DNA of 45,752 nt, taken from an uncultured bacterium. Its GTDB lineage: Bacteria; Bacillota_I; Bacilli_A; RF39; UBA660. This document shows positions 17,026-24,635 of the stretch, one piece after another. The position numbers and the translations under genes are program-made. How positions within the stretch are numbered: position 1 is the first letter of the stretch; every line of letters begins with the position of its first letter. The stretch covers positions 1 to 45,752 of the forward strand of contig CASDZZ010000008.1 in assembly GCA_949285875.1 (NCBI GenBank), read 5' to 3'. The notes under the pieces were generated by a model. The model worked only from the letters and a program-made list of their open reading frames with translations, had not been told where the DNA came from and made no database searches.

Positions 17026-17805
17026 TTATACCTCTATTTTTACAATTTCATCTTCAAGCTTTATTTTATATATCTTATTTAAAATATCTATTTCCACCAC
17101 TTCACATTGCTTTCCATTATAATCAACAAATTGCCCAACTTTTGGTAATTCTTTTTTATTTTCAGTATAAATATCATCTTCATAACCCAAACAGCATAAT
17201 AATCTACCACAAACCCCATTTATTTTAGTGGGATTAAGAGCAATTCCCTGATTTTTAGCCATATTTATTGAAACACTGTCAAAATTTGATAAAAATTGTG
17301 TACAACATAAAATTTTACCGCATGGTCCTAATCCACCTATCTCTTTTGCCTTATCCCTAACACCAATCTGTCTTAGTTCTATTCTCGTTTTAAACTTTGC
17401 AGCTAAAATCTTCGCTAGTTCTCTAAAGTCAACTCTTTCATCAGCTATAAATTTAAAAATCAACTTTTTTCTATCAAAAGTATAGGAAGCATCAAACAAT
17501 TTCATTAAAATTTCATTTCTAGCAACAATTTTTTGAGCATATTCCAAAGCTTTATTTGACTCTTTTATATTATGAGCATTTATTTTTTTATCTTCTTCGG
17601 TAGCTATTTTAATTATGTTTTTTAAAGGTAAAAAAACATTTTTTTCTTCTTGCTGCATTATTTCTGTAACAGCCTCTCCATACTGAAGTCCTCTTTCTGT
17701 TTCTACAATAACATAATCATCTTTTTTTATATCAAGTCCGTTTGGAGAAAAATAATAAATTCTATTACTGTTTTCAAACTTAATTCCTACTACTTTTACC
17801 ATCAT
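17026..17805 (-). CDS. ricT: RicT/YaaT (PSP1-domain) protein
   Basis: A 259-aa PSP1 C-terminal-domain protein. Conserved cysteines appear in GLGPCGKILCC and GVCGRLLCC, which in the Ric (Y) complex take part in iron-sulfur cluster binding. In B. subtilis RicT, with RicA and RicF, directs RNase Y mRNA processing and influences competence, biofilm and sporulation. The start ATG has AGGAG 7 nt upstream; the gene overlaps the end of holB by 26 nt, indicating coupling. yabA, often next to it in Bacillus, is absent. Confidence 0.92.
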   Translation of the reverse strand: MMVKVVGIKFENSNRIYYFSPNGLDIKKDDYVIVETERGLQYGEAVTEIMQQEEKNVFLPLKNIIKIATEEDKKINAHNIKESNKALEYAQKIVARNEILMKLFDASYTFDRKKLIFKFIADERVDFRELAKILAAKFKTRIELRQIGVRDKAKEIGGLGPCGKILCCTQFLSNFDSVSINMAKNQGIALNPTKINGVCGRLLCCLGYEDDIYTENKKELPKVGQFVDYNGKQCEVVEIDILNKIYKIKLEDEIVKIEV

Positions 17806-18700
17806 TTATTTCTCCTATTCTAAGTATTAAATTTGTTAAAAATAATAACATATTAATATTATATTTTAATTCTTCTACGCTGTCTAACAATAAACTAATT
17901 TTTTTAATTATTATATCTTGTGACTGATTAACTTTAGAATTTAATAATTTGAATTCATCATTTTTAAAGTAAACAATTTTTTTAAACAGAGTATTATTTA
18001 AAAAATCCATATATACATATAAAAATACACTTATAGCTTCATTAAATTTATTCCTATCAGTAAATTTATCTATAAATTTACTTTTCAAATTACACAAAGC
18101 ATAATCATAATTAAGTTCTATTTCCTCTATCAAATTTAAAACTATATCAATTTCATCTTTTGAAAGTTCTGATATATCATATATGTTATATTCTTTTTCC
18201 TTATTGTTAAGTTTAATGATTTGACATCTAGAAATTATAGTTTTTAAAACAAGATTTAAATTTGTTGTAGTAAATATTGCAACAGTTCTACTATCTGGTT
18301 CTTCTATAAATTTTAATAAACTATTAGCAGCAGAAGCATTTAATTTTTCTACATCATGTATTATATATACTTGATTTTTAGCTTCTATTGGTTCTTTTTG
18401 AAAAGTATTTTTAATTTTAAGAACCTCTTCTTTTTTTATAACTAAATTTGGTGTATCTAAAATCAATAATTCATTAAATTCTCCATGATCAATTCTTTTA
18501 CAGATGTTACACAAATTGCAATCAATTCTATATTTGTTTGGACAAATAATAGTTTTAGATAATACCAAGGCACATTTTTTTAATTCTTCTTTTGAATTGC
18601 AATACAAAATATATGCCTGAGAGTTAGTATTTTTATTTATGATATTATCTATTATTTTATTAAATATATTTTGATTTTCTACATACTGTATAGCATCCAT
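17780..18700 (-). CDS. holB: DNA polymerase III delta-prime subunit
   Basis: A 306-aa clamp-loader subunit. The AAA+ fold is visible (YIIHDVEKLNASAANSLLKFIEEP, then the ISRCQ sensor/arginine-finger motif), plus a zinc-binding cluster (CNLCNIC). The P-loop is degenerate, as expected for delta-prime. With DnaX and HolA it loads the DnaN clamp. GAGGTG precedes the ATG by 6 nt. Its position after recR/bofA and before ricT is conserved; tmk and darA, which sit in between in B. subtilis, are missing here. Confidence 0.9.
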   Translation of the reverse strand: MDAIQYVENQNIFNKIIDNIINKNTNSQAYILYCNSKEELKKCALVLSKTIICPNKYRIDCNLCNICKRIDHGEFNELLILDTPNLVIKKEEVLKIKNTFQKEPIEAKNQVYIIHDVEKLNASAANSLLKFIEEPDSRTVAIFTTTNLNLVLKTIISRCQIIKLNNKEKEYNIYDISELSKDEIDIVLNLIEEIELNYDYALCNLKSKFIDKFTDRNKFNEAISVFLYVYMDFLNNTLFKKIVYFKNDEFKLLNSKVNQSQDIIIKKISLLLDSVEELKYNINMLLFLTNLILRIGEINDGKSSRN

Positions 18701-18715
18701 TTTTACACCTCAAAT

Positions 18716-18904
18716 TTAAAAATTAACAAGAAGAAAAATAACCATACCAATCATTCCAGGAACGTCGAAAAGCGACGCTATCAGAATAGTTATAATGTTT
18801 ATTGGTATCATAATATTAAGTGACGACAAAAAAATATTATAACCAAATAACAGAATCATTCCAAATATAAGTTTCTTTATTATTTTAAGTACAATGTTTA
18901 ACAT
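18716..18904 (-). CDS. bofA: BofA-like inhibitor of pro-sigma-K processing
   Basis: A 62-aa membrane protein with two hydrophobic helices and the BofA-type C-terminal pattern: a central IPINIITILIASLFDVPGM stretch followed by GMVIFLLVNF. BofA with SpoIVFA holds the SpoIVFB protease inactive until the forespore signals. B. subtilis BofA is 87 aa; this version lacks the first helix region. It directly follows recR, as in Bacillus, and a sigma-E-like promoter overlaps the end of recR. Confidence 0.82.
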   Translation of the reverse strand: MLNIVLKIIKKLIFGMILLFGYNIFLSSLNIMIPINIITILIASLFDVPGMIGMVIFLLVNF

Positions 18905-18920
18905 ATTATCACCATAGTAA

Positions 18921-18949
18921 AAAATATGTTAAAAAAATGATTTTTATTC
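18921..18949 (-). promoter_or_regulatory. Candidate sigma-E-type promoter for bofA
   Basis: Minus-strand GAATAAA (18943-18949), a 14-nt spacer, and CATATTTT (18921-18928), resembling sigma-E KMATATT / CATACAnT with ideal spacing. It overlaps the recR stop codon. bofA is sigma-E-dependent in B. subtilis. Confidence 0.45.
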
Positions 18950-19543
18950 TAATTCACTTCTGTTTTCTATAGCCATTTCCAAAGTCAAATTATCTAAATA
19001 TTCTATATCAGCACCTATTGGCACACCTTGAGCTATTTGTGTGACTTTTACAGCACTATTTTCTAATAATTTTCTAATGTACAAAGCCGTAGTATTACCT
19101 TCTATTCCTGGTCTTAATGCTAAAATGATTTCAGAAATATTTTCATCTTTTATTCTTTTGATTAATTTTAAAATTGTTAAGTCTTCAGGATTTACCCCAT
19201 CTATAGGTGAAATAAGTCCTCCTAATACATGGTATTTAATTTTACTGGAAAAAGCTTTTTCAAAAACAAAAACATTCTTTTGTTTTTCAACAACACATAT
19301 AGTGTGAGCGTTTCTATTTTCATCGCCACAAATCAAACAAATGTTTGATTCCATTAAACAACCACAAATAGGACAAGTAGATATCTCATGTTTTAAATTT
19401 TTTATTATGCTAGAAAACTCTTTCAATTTATCTTCTTCCAAATTTAATATTGAAAAAGCATATCTTTCAGCAGTTTTTTCACCCACGCCTGGCAACAATT
19501 TTAGAAAATCAATTAAATTTTGTAAAAATTTTGGGTATATCAT
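18944..19543 (-). CDS. recR: Recombination mediator RecR
   Basis: RecR, 199 aa, the normal length. It has a helix-hairpin-helix near the N-terminus (FLKLLPGVGEKTAERYAF), a four-cysteine zinc finger (CPICGCLMESNICLICG), a TOPRIM domain (VVEKQKNVFVFEKA) and a C-terminal Walker-B-like region. It loads RecA onto gapped DNA with RecO and RecF. The ATG is 2 nt after the ebfC stop without a clear ribosome site, so translation is probably coupled. Confidence 0.96.
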   Translation of the reverse strand: MIYPKFLQNLIDFLKLLPGVGEKTAERYAFSILNLEEDKLKEFSSIIKNLKHEISTCPICGCLMESNICLICGDENRNAHTICVVEKQKNVFVFEKAFSSKIKYHVLGGLISPIDGVNPEDLTILKLIKRIKDENISEIILALRPGIEGNTTALYIRKLLENSAVKVTQIAQGVPIGADIEYLDNLTLEMAIENRSELE

Positions 19544-19545
19544 TT

Positions 19546-19845
19546 TTAAAACAAACTACTAAAAGCACCCGCTTGATTACCAAGCTTATCGCTTATTTCT
19601 TTATTAATCTTATTTATAGCATCATTTGTAGCAATAACAAACATATCTTCTAAAATTTCTAAATCATCTTTATCCAAACCATCTTTATTTTTTATTTTGA
19701 CAGAGAGCATTTCTTTTTTTCCATTCATTTCAACTTCAACCAATTCCGAATCACCTTTAAAAGTCATTGATTCAATCTTCTTCTTTGATTCCATAATATT
19801 TTTTTGCATAGATTGAGCCTGTTTCATTAAACTTTGTAAATTCAT
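19546..19845 (-). CDS. ebfC: Nucleoid-associated protein, YbaB/EbfC family
   Basis: A 99-aa YbaB/EbfC protein: N-terminal MNLQSLMKQAQSMQKNIMES helix, central strands around VEVEMNGKKEMLSVKI, and a C-terminal helix. It is a small dimeric DNA-binding protein of uncertain role, nearly always between dnaX and recR. The start lies 5 nt after dnaX, with GGAGG 10 nt upstream inside the dnaX end. Confidence 0.94.
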   Translation of the reverse strand: MNLQSLMKQAQSMQKNIMESKKKIESMTFKGDSELVEVEMNGKKEMLSVKIKNKDGLDKDDLEILEDMFVIATNDAINKINKEISDKLGNQAGAFSSLF

Positions 19846-19850
19846 AATTA

Positions 19851-21530
19851 TTAATCCTCCATTTCAATTAATTCATAAAATTCATTTACTGATTTTTTTT
19901 CATCATATTTTTTTATTTTTTCTAACAATTCTTTTTCATCAATAATATTCAATTGATTTCTTTTGGCTTTTTCAGCATACATAGGCCTTACTTTTTGCCA
20001 ATACTCATCAGTTATATATACAATTTTATAATTTGATGAGAAAACCTTATTTATTAGTTCTCTACTTTTATCATAACATTTTTCAAGTTTATTTAAAAGT
20101 AAATTTGAAGAAACGGTAATAATAATACCATTTTTCGAAGCAGCAATAGGTTTTGAATCGCAAAGAATATTACTTATTGTTTTATAATTTGTATCTATAA
20201 GATATTCTTTTATATTTTCCCACAAATCGTTTATATAATTAATATCATTTTTTGTAGACTGCGTCAAAATGTTATTTATTCTTATTTGTTTTAATTTTCG
20301 AATATTTTTATTTTGATAATTCAATGATTCATCATCTGTTTTTTCATCTAATGTTTCACGTGGAACATCAAAATTATTTTCTTTTTTTTCTGATGTTTCA
20401 CGTGGAACATTAACGTGATTTTTTTCTTCGGAGTTTATTTTACTACTAACTTTATTTTTTTCTCCATCTAAATTATCAATTAATCCAACTAAACTTATTT
20501 CAATTAAAATCTTTTTAAAATCAGTGCTTTTTAATTTTAATATCAATTCAGAAATAGCATCTGCAATTTTATATAAATTTGTATCATTAGTTTTTTCAAA
20601 AATTTCAATTTCTTTTTTTTCTAGTGATGACCTATCATTTGTTTTTAAACTAATGATTAATTGACGACATATTTTTAACAGTTTTTGAAATAAAATATTG
20701 AAATCCTTACCCTTATTTCCAAAATAATCAATATCGCTTAAAATTTGTTTGTAGTCTTTTTCTAAAATTTTTAAAAAGAAACTATATATTTCTTGATCAG
20801 AGGGACTACCTGATAATTCATTTATATCAGAAACTGTAATTGTTTTTTCGGAAAAAGCAAATGCCTGATCTAGCAAACTTATTGAATCCCTCATCCCTCC
20901 TTGAGAATTAATTATAATTTCTTCTAAAGCCTCATCTTCTATACTTATTTTTTCATTTTTTATAATATTTTTCAAGCATTCTTTCATACTTATGTTAGAA
21001 ATACTTTTAAAATCAAATCGTTGACATCTAGAAATAATTGTTGATGGTAATTTTTGCGGTTCTGTAGTTGCTAATATAAAAATTATATATTCAGGTGGCT
21101 CTTCTAAAGTTTTAAGCAAAGCATTGAAAGCCCCAATAGAAAGCATATGAACCTCGTCAATTATATATACTTTATATTTTGAAAAAGAAGGTACTAAATT
21201 AACTTTACTTTTAATTTCTCTTATTTCATCGACACCGTTATTAGATGCCGCATCTATCTCTATAACATCTGGATTTTTATTTTCGTTAAATAATTTGCAA
21301 TTTTCGCACTCATTGCATGCATCACCATTTGTATTGTTTAGACAATTAATGGCTTTCGCAAATAATTTTGCACAGCTAGTTTTACCAGTACCTCTAGGCC
21401 CTGTAAACAGATATGCATGTGCTAACTTTTTGTTTTTTATTATATTTTTCAAAGTTTTAACTATAACTTCTTGACCATAAACTAAATCAAAAGTTTTTGG
21501 CCTATATTTTCTGTACAATGTTTGATACAT
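19851..21530 (-). CDS. dnaX: DNA polymerase III subunits gamma and tau
   Basis: A 559-aa clamp-loader ATPase. Walker A is FTGPRGTGKTSCAK, the zinc module is CNECENCKLF, the DEVHMLS (DExx) motif follows, and the SRC arginine-finger segment is IISRCQRFDF. Residues about 1-370 are the AAA+ core and collar; the rest is the tau-specific tail. The linker near 365-395 carries two copies of VPRET, each produced by a 16-bp parS-like site embedded in the gene. An A8 run lies between them. Extended -10 promoter and GGTGG site upstream. First gene of a dnaX-ebfC-recR run. Confidence 0.97.
   Translation of the reverse strand: MYQTLYRKYRPKTFDLVYGQEVIVKTLKNIIKNKKLAHAYLFTGPRGTGKTSCAKLFAKAINCLNNTNGDACNECENCKLFNENKNPDVIEIDAASNNGVDEIREIKSKVNLVPSFSKYKVYIIDEVHMLSIGAFNALLKTLEEPPEYIIFILATTEPQKLPSTIISRCQRFDFKSISNISMKECLKNIIKNEKISIEDEALEEIIINSQGGMRDSISLLDQAFAFSEKTITVSDINELSGSPSDQEIYSFFLKILEKDYKQILSDIDYFGNKGKDFNILFQKLLKICRQLIISLKTNDRSSLEKKEIEIFEKTNDTNLYKIADAISELILKLKSTDFKKILIEISLVGLIDNLDGEKNKVSSKINSEEKNHVNVPRETSEKKENNFDVPRETLDEKTDDESLNYQNKNIRKLKQIRINNILTQSTKNDINYINDLWENIKEYLIDTNYKTISNILCDSKPIAASKNGIIITVSSNLLLNKLEKCYDKSRELINKVFSSNYKIVYITDEYWQKVRPMYAEKAKRNQLNIIDEKELLEKIKKYDEKKSVNEFYELIEMED
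20352..20367. promoter_or_regulatory. parS site inside dnaX (1)
   Basis: TGTTTCACGTGGAACA differs at one base from the palindromic parS consensus TGTTTCACGTGAAACA. It encodes VPRET in the DnaX linker. It is expected to bind ParB (Spo0J). Confidence 0.85.
20394..20409. promoter_or_regulatory. parS site inside dnaX (2)
   Basis: A second identical 16-mer, 42 bp from the first (14 codons, same frame), also encoding VPRET. Confidence 0.85.
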
Positions 21531-21550
21531 AGTAGTCCACCACCTATAAT

Positions 21551-21559
21551 ATTATACCA
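21551..21559 (-). promoter_or_regulatory. Extended -10 promoter for dnaX
   Basis: The minus strand reads TGGTATAAT, an extended -10 element about 21 nt before the dnaX ATG. No convincing -35 is seen. Confidence 0.5.
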
Positions 21560-21577
21560 TTTTAATTTATTTTTTTA

Positions 21578-21982
21578 TTATCTTTTTGACTTAAAAAAGC
21601 TTTTTAATAATTCAGTTGTTTCTTTCTTTATATACTTGAGATTAATGAATTCAACTTTATTGGATATTTTATTTTCTTTTTGTGTTGAAAAATAAATTTT
21701 TTTTATTCTAGCTGCTTTAATTGCATTAATGCACATTTCACAAGGTTCTAATGTTACGTATATACTACAATCATTTAATCTCCAATTTTTTAATTTTTTT
21801 GAAGCTTTTTTGATAGCAATTAATTCCGCATGCATCAAAGCACATCTTTTTTTTTCTACTTTATTATAAGCTTTTGATATAATTTTATTTTCTTTAACAA
21901 TAATAGCACCAACAGGTACTTCTCCTTTTTTATAAGCTTTTTTTGCCAATTTATAAGCTTCATTCATAAATTTTTCTTCCAT
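21578..21982 (-). CDS. tadA: tRNA-specific adenosine deaminase
   Basis: A 134-aa TadA that converts A34 to inosine in tRNA-Arg(ACG). The cytidine-deaminase fold is intact: MHAELIAIKKA holds the catalytic HAE, and TLEPCEMCINA is the PCxxC zinc site. I start at the ATG at 21982 (AGGAAG 6 nt upstream). Reading from 22141 would run through the SRP RNA gene and a parS site and is artefactual. As in B. subtilis, tadA is next to the SRP RNA gene and dnaX. Confidence 0.95.
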   Translation of the reverse strand: MEEKFMNEAYKLAKKAYKKGEVPVGAIIVKENKIISKAYNKVEKKRCALMHAELIAIKKASKKLKNWRLNDCSIYVTLEPCEMCINAIKAARIKKIYFSTQKENKISNKVEFINLKYIKKETTELLKSFFKSKR

Positions 21983-22003
21983 AATTATCTTCCTAATCAT
22001 ATA

Positions 22004-22019
22004 TGTTTCACGTGAAACA
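22004..22019. promoter_or_regulatory. parS site between tadA and the SRP RNA
   Basis: A perfect TGTTTCACGTGAAACA palindrome, identical to the consensus ParB target. It lies just past the 3' end of the SRP RNA gene and 21 nt before the tadA start. Confidence 0.93.
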
Positions 22020-22029
22020 TTATCGCAAA

Positions 22030-22107
22030 ATAAAAGCACACACGAAAAGAGGTTATTAAGGCTGCTATTTTTCAATCCTGACCTGGTTCTAACTTTTCCG
22101 TTGTGCA
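22030..22107 (-). ncRNA. ffs: Small signal recognition particle RNA (4.5S-like)
   Basis: About 75 nt. The minus strand holds the conserved helix-8 core ACCAGGTCAGG, then ATT, a GAAA tetraloop, AAT, and AGCAGCC, which is the Ffh-binding asymmetric loop. The outer ends pair (GCACAACGGAAAAG near 22093-22106 with CTTTTCGTGTGTGC near 22036-22049), so the molecule is one closed hairpin. TTTTATTTT follows as terminator. A TTGAAT / 17 nt / TATAAT promoter precedes it. The RNA lacks the Alu domain seen in the long Bacillus scRNA. It forms the SRP with Ffh for co-translational membrane targeting. Confidence 0.9.
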
Positions 22108-22112
22108 ATATT

Positions 22113-22141
22113 ATTATATTATACTTTAACAAAAAATTCAA
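22113..22141 (-). promoter_or_regulatory. Promoter of the SRP RNA gene
   Basis: Minus-strand -35 TTGAAT (22136-22141), 17-nt spacer, -10 TATAAT (22113-22118). The start is predicted near 22107. The next parS begins only 6 bp upstream of the -35. Confidence 0.75.
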
Positions 22142-22146
22142 GAAAA

Positions 22147-22162
22147 TGTTTCACGTGAAACA
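22147..22162. promoter_or_regulatory. parS site between the SRP RNA and gyrA
   Basis: A second perfect TGTTTCACGTGAAACA palindrome, between the gyrA terminator and the SRP RNA promoter. Confidence 0.93.
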
Positions 22163-22169
22163 TAAAAAA

Positions 22170-22186
22170 AGACTGTTATTCAGTCT
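22170..22186 (-). terminator. Terminator after gyrA
   Basis: The stem AGACTG / CAGTCT with a 5-nt loop is followed on the minus strand by seven T residues (22163-22169 region), directly past the gyrA stop. Confidence 0.85.
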
Positions 22187-22187
22187 C

Positions 22188-24620
22188 TTATTGCTCAATA
22201 TCTTCTTTTTCTACAACAGATACAGTGGAAACTTTTTGACCATCCTTTAAATTCATTAATCTTACTCCTTGAGTCACTCTGCTCATTTTAGAAACATTAT
22301 CTAAGGAAATTCTTATTATTATTCCTAAATTAGTAATTATCATTAAATCTTTATCTGGTGTTACAGCTTTAAATGTAACTATGTTTCCGTTCTTTTCTGT
22401 TATATTTATTGTTTTAACGCCTTTACTTCCACGGTGTGTTAGTCTATATTCATCTATTCCTGTTCTTTTTCCGTAACCATTTTCTGTAACAACTAATATT
22501 TCATGACTATCATCAGCTATTTCTGCGCCAACGCAGTAATATCCTTCAATTAATTCTATACCTTTAACTCCAGATGCTGTTCTTCCCATTATTCTAACTT
22601 CATTTTCGTTAAATCTTATCATTCTTCCGTTGTTAGTAGCAATAATTATATCATTATTTCCAGTTGTAAAATGGACAGATATAACTTCATCATCATCTTT
22701 TAAAGTTATTGCTATCTTACCGTTAGCCCTAATATTTTGAAATTCTTGAACGTTTGTTCGTTTAACTAAACCTTGCTTTGTAGCTATCATTAAGAATTTA
22801 TTGTTTTCATCTTGGTTATCAACCAAAATTGTATTAATAGTTTCTTCTTTTTCTAAAGGTAATAAATTAACTACCGGTAATCCTTTTGACTGCCTACTAT
22901 ATTCAGGAATTTCATAACCTTTAAGTCTATAAACCTTACCTTTGTTTGTGAAAAACATAATATAATTGTGTGTAGTTCCAGATTTTAGAATTTCAACAAA
23001 ATCTTCTTCGTTAGTTGCCATTCCTTTGACTCCAACTCCACCCTTATTTTGCAATTTATAAGTGTCCCTAGGCATTCTTTTTATATAACCTTTATTAGTC
23101 AATGCAACAACTATATCTTCTACAGGTATCAAAGATTCATCTTCTATAAAGTCTATTGCAGTCATGTCTATATTAGTTCTTCTTTCGTCTGCATATTTAT
23201 TCTTTATTTCAAGCATTTCCTTTTTTATAACTTCCAAAATCTTAGTATCACTTGAAATTATTTCAGTTAATTCTGATATTAATTTCATTAATTCAGAAAT
23301 TTCTTCTTCTATTTTAGATTTTTCTAAACCTGTTAATCTTCTTAACTTCATTTCTAAAATAGCTTGAGTTTGTTCTTTAGATAAACCAAATTTTGAAATC
23401 AATAAATTAGCTGCTTCTTCATCAGTTTCTGAGCCTCTTATTATCTTTATTACTTCATCTATATGATCTAAAGCTATTTTTAAGCCTTCTAATATATGTA
23501 ATCTTGCTTTATATTTTTTTAAATCAAATTGACATCTTCTATATATAACGTCTTTTTGATGATCAATATATTTTTCTAGTATTGTTTTTAAGCCTATTGT
23601 CTTAGGACTACCATCTACAAGCATTAAAAAGTTAATACCAAAAGATGATTGTAATTGTGTATGCTTGTATAGATTGTTTAAAACTACTTTAGCATTAGCT
23701 TCCTTTTTTAAGTGGATAACTATTTTTATGCCCTCTAAAGCTGATTCATCATGTAAATCTGCAATTCCTTCTATTACTTTATCTCTAACTAATTCTGCAA
23801 TTTTCTGAATAAGCATTTTTTTATTAACTTGATATGGAAGTTCAGTAATAACAATTTTACTTTTTCCTTTATCTTCTTCTATTGAAACTTTAGCTCTAAC
23901 AATAATTGTTCCTCTACCAGTTTCATAGGCTTTTTTTATACCGCTATTTCCTAGTATTGTTGCTCCAGTAGGAAAATCAGGACCTTTTATGTATTGCATT
24001 AATTCAGAAACAGTTATATCTGGATTATCAATATAAGAAACACATCCATCTATTACTTCTCCTAAGTTGTGTGGAGGAATATTTGTTGCCATACCAACTG
24101 CTATACCCATGTTACCATTTACTAAAATATTAGGAAACCTACTTGGTAATACTACAGGTTCTTTTCTTTGACCATCGTAATTATCTGTAAAATCAACAGT
24201 TTCTTTATTTAAATCCCTTAGCATTTCCATAGAAACTTTAGCCAATTTAGCTTCCGTATAACGAGAAGCAGCAGCAGAATCACCATCTATCGAACCAAAG
24301 TTACCATGTCCATCAACAAGCGCGTGCCTATAAGTAAAATCTTGTGCCATACGTACCATCGAATCATATATAGCTGCATCACCATGAGGATGGTAATGAC
24401 CCATTACAGCACCTACTGCATTAGCACTTTTTTGATGCTTCTTATCTGGTGTCATTCCCTCTTCATAAAGCGTATATAATATTCTTCTATGAACAGGTTT
24501 TAATCCGTCTCTTACATCTGGTATTGCTCTTGCTACAATTACGCTCATAGAATAATCAAGAAAGGATTCTTGCATTTCATTAACTATATTAACTGATATT
24601 TTTCTATCATTATCATTCAT
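22188..24620 (-). CDS. gyrA: DNA gyrase subunit A
   Basis: GyrA, 810 aa from the ATG at 24620, which has AGGAGGAGG 8 nt upstream; a GTG at 24629 is less likely. It forms the breakage-reunion part of gyrase. Visible: KPVHRRILYTLYEEG, HPHGDAAIYDSMVRMAQDF, the active-site Tyr in SRYTEAK, and six-bladed C-terminal domain repeats with a degenerate GyrA box (LQNKGGVGVKG). In the quinolone-resistance region the usual Ser (E. coli Ser83) is Ala82 here, while the acidic residue four positions on (Asp86) is kept. The gene starts 7 nt after gyrB. Confidence 0.97.
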   Translation of the reverse strand: MNDNDRKISVNIVNEMQESFLDYSMSVIVARAIPDVRDGLKPVHRRILYTLYEEGMTPDKKHQKSANAVGAVMGHYHPHGDAAIYDSMVRMAQDFTYRHALVDGHGNFGSIDGDSAAASRYTEAKLAKVSMEMLRDLNKETVDFTDNYDGQRKEPVVLPSRFPNILVNGNMGIAVGMATNIPPHNLGEVIDGCVSYIDNPDITVSELMQYIKGPDFPTGATILGNSGIKKAYETGRGTIIVRAKVSIEEDKGKSKIVITELPYQVNKKMLIQKIAELVRDKVIEGIADLHDESALEGIKIVIHLKKEANAKVVLNNLYKHTQLQSSFGINFLMLVDGSPKTIGLKTILEKYIDHQKDVIYRRCQFDLKKYKARLHILEGLKIALDHIDEVIKIIRGSETDEEAANLLISKFGLSKEQTQAILEMKLRRLTGLEKSKIEEEISELMKLISELTEIISSDTKILEVIKKEMLEIKNKYADERRTNIDMTAIDFIEDESLIPVEDIVVALTNKGYIKRMPRDTYKLQNKGGVGVKGMATNEEDFVEILKSGTTHNYIMFFTNKGKVYRLKGYEIPEYSRQSKGLPVVNLLPLEKEETINTILVDNQDENNKFLMIATKQGLVKRTNVQEFQNIRANGKIAITLKDDDEVISVHFTTGNNDIIIATNNGRMIRFNENEVRIMGRTASGVKGIELIEGYYCVGAEIADDSHEILVVTENGYGKRTGIDEYRLTHRGSKGVKTINITEKNGNIVTFKAVTPDKDLMIITNLGIIIRISLDNVSKMSRVTQGVRLMNLKDGQKVSTVSVVEKEDIEQ

Positions 24621-24635
24621 CTTATACACCTCCTC

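Noticed and set aside
21983-22141. N-terminal extension of tadA to 22141
   Set aside because: It would translate the SRP RNA gene and a parS site; the ATG at 21982 has a proper ribosome site and gives the normal TadA length.
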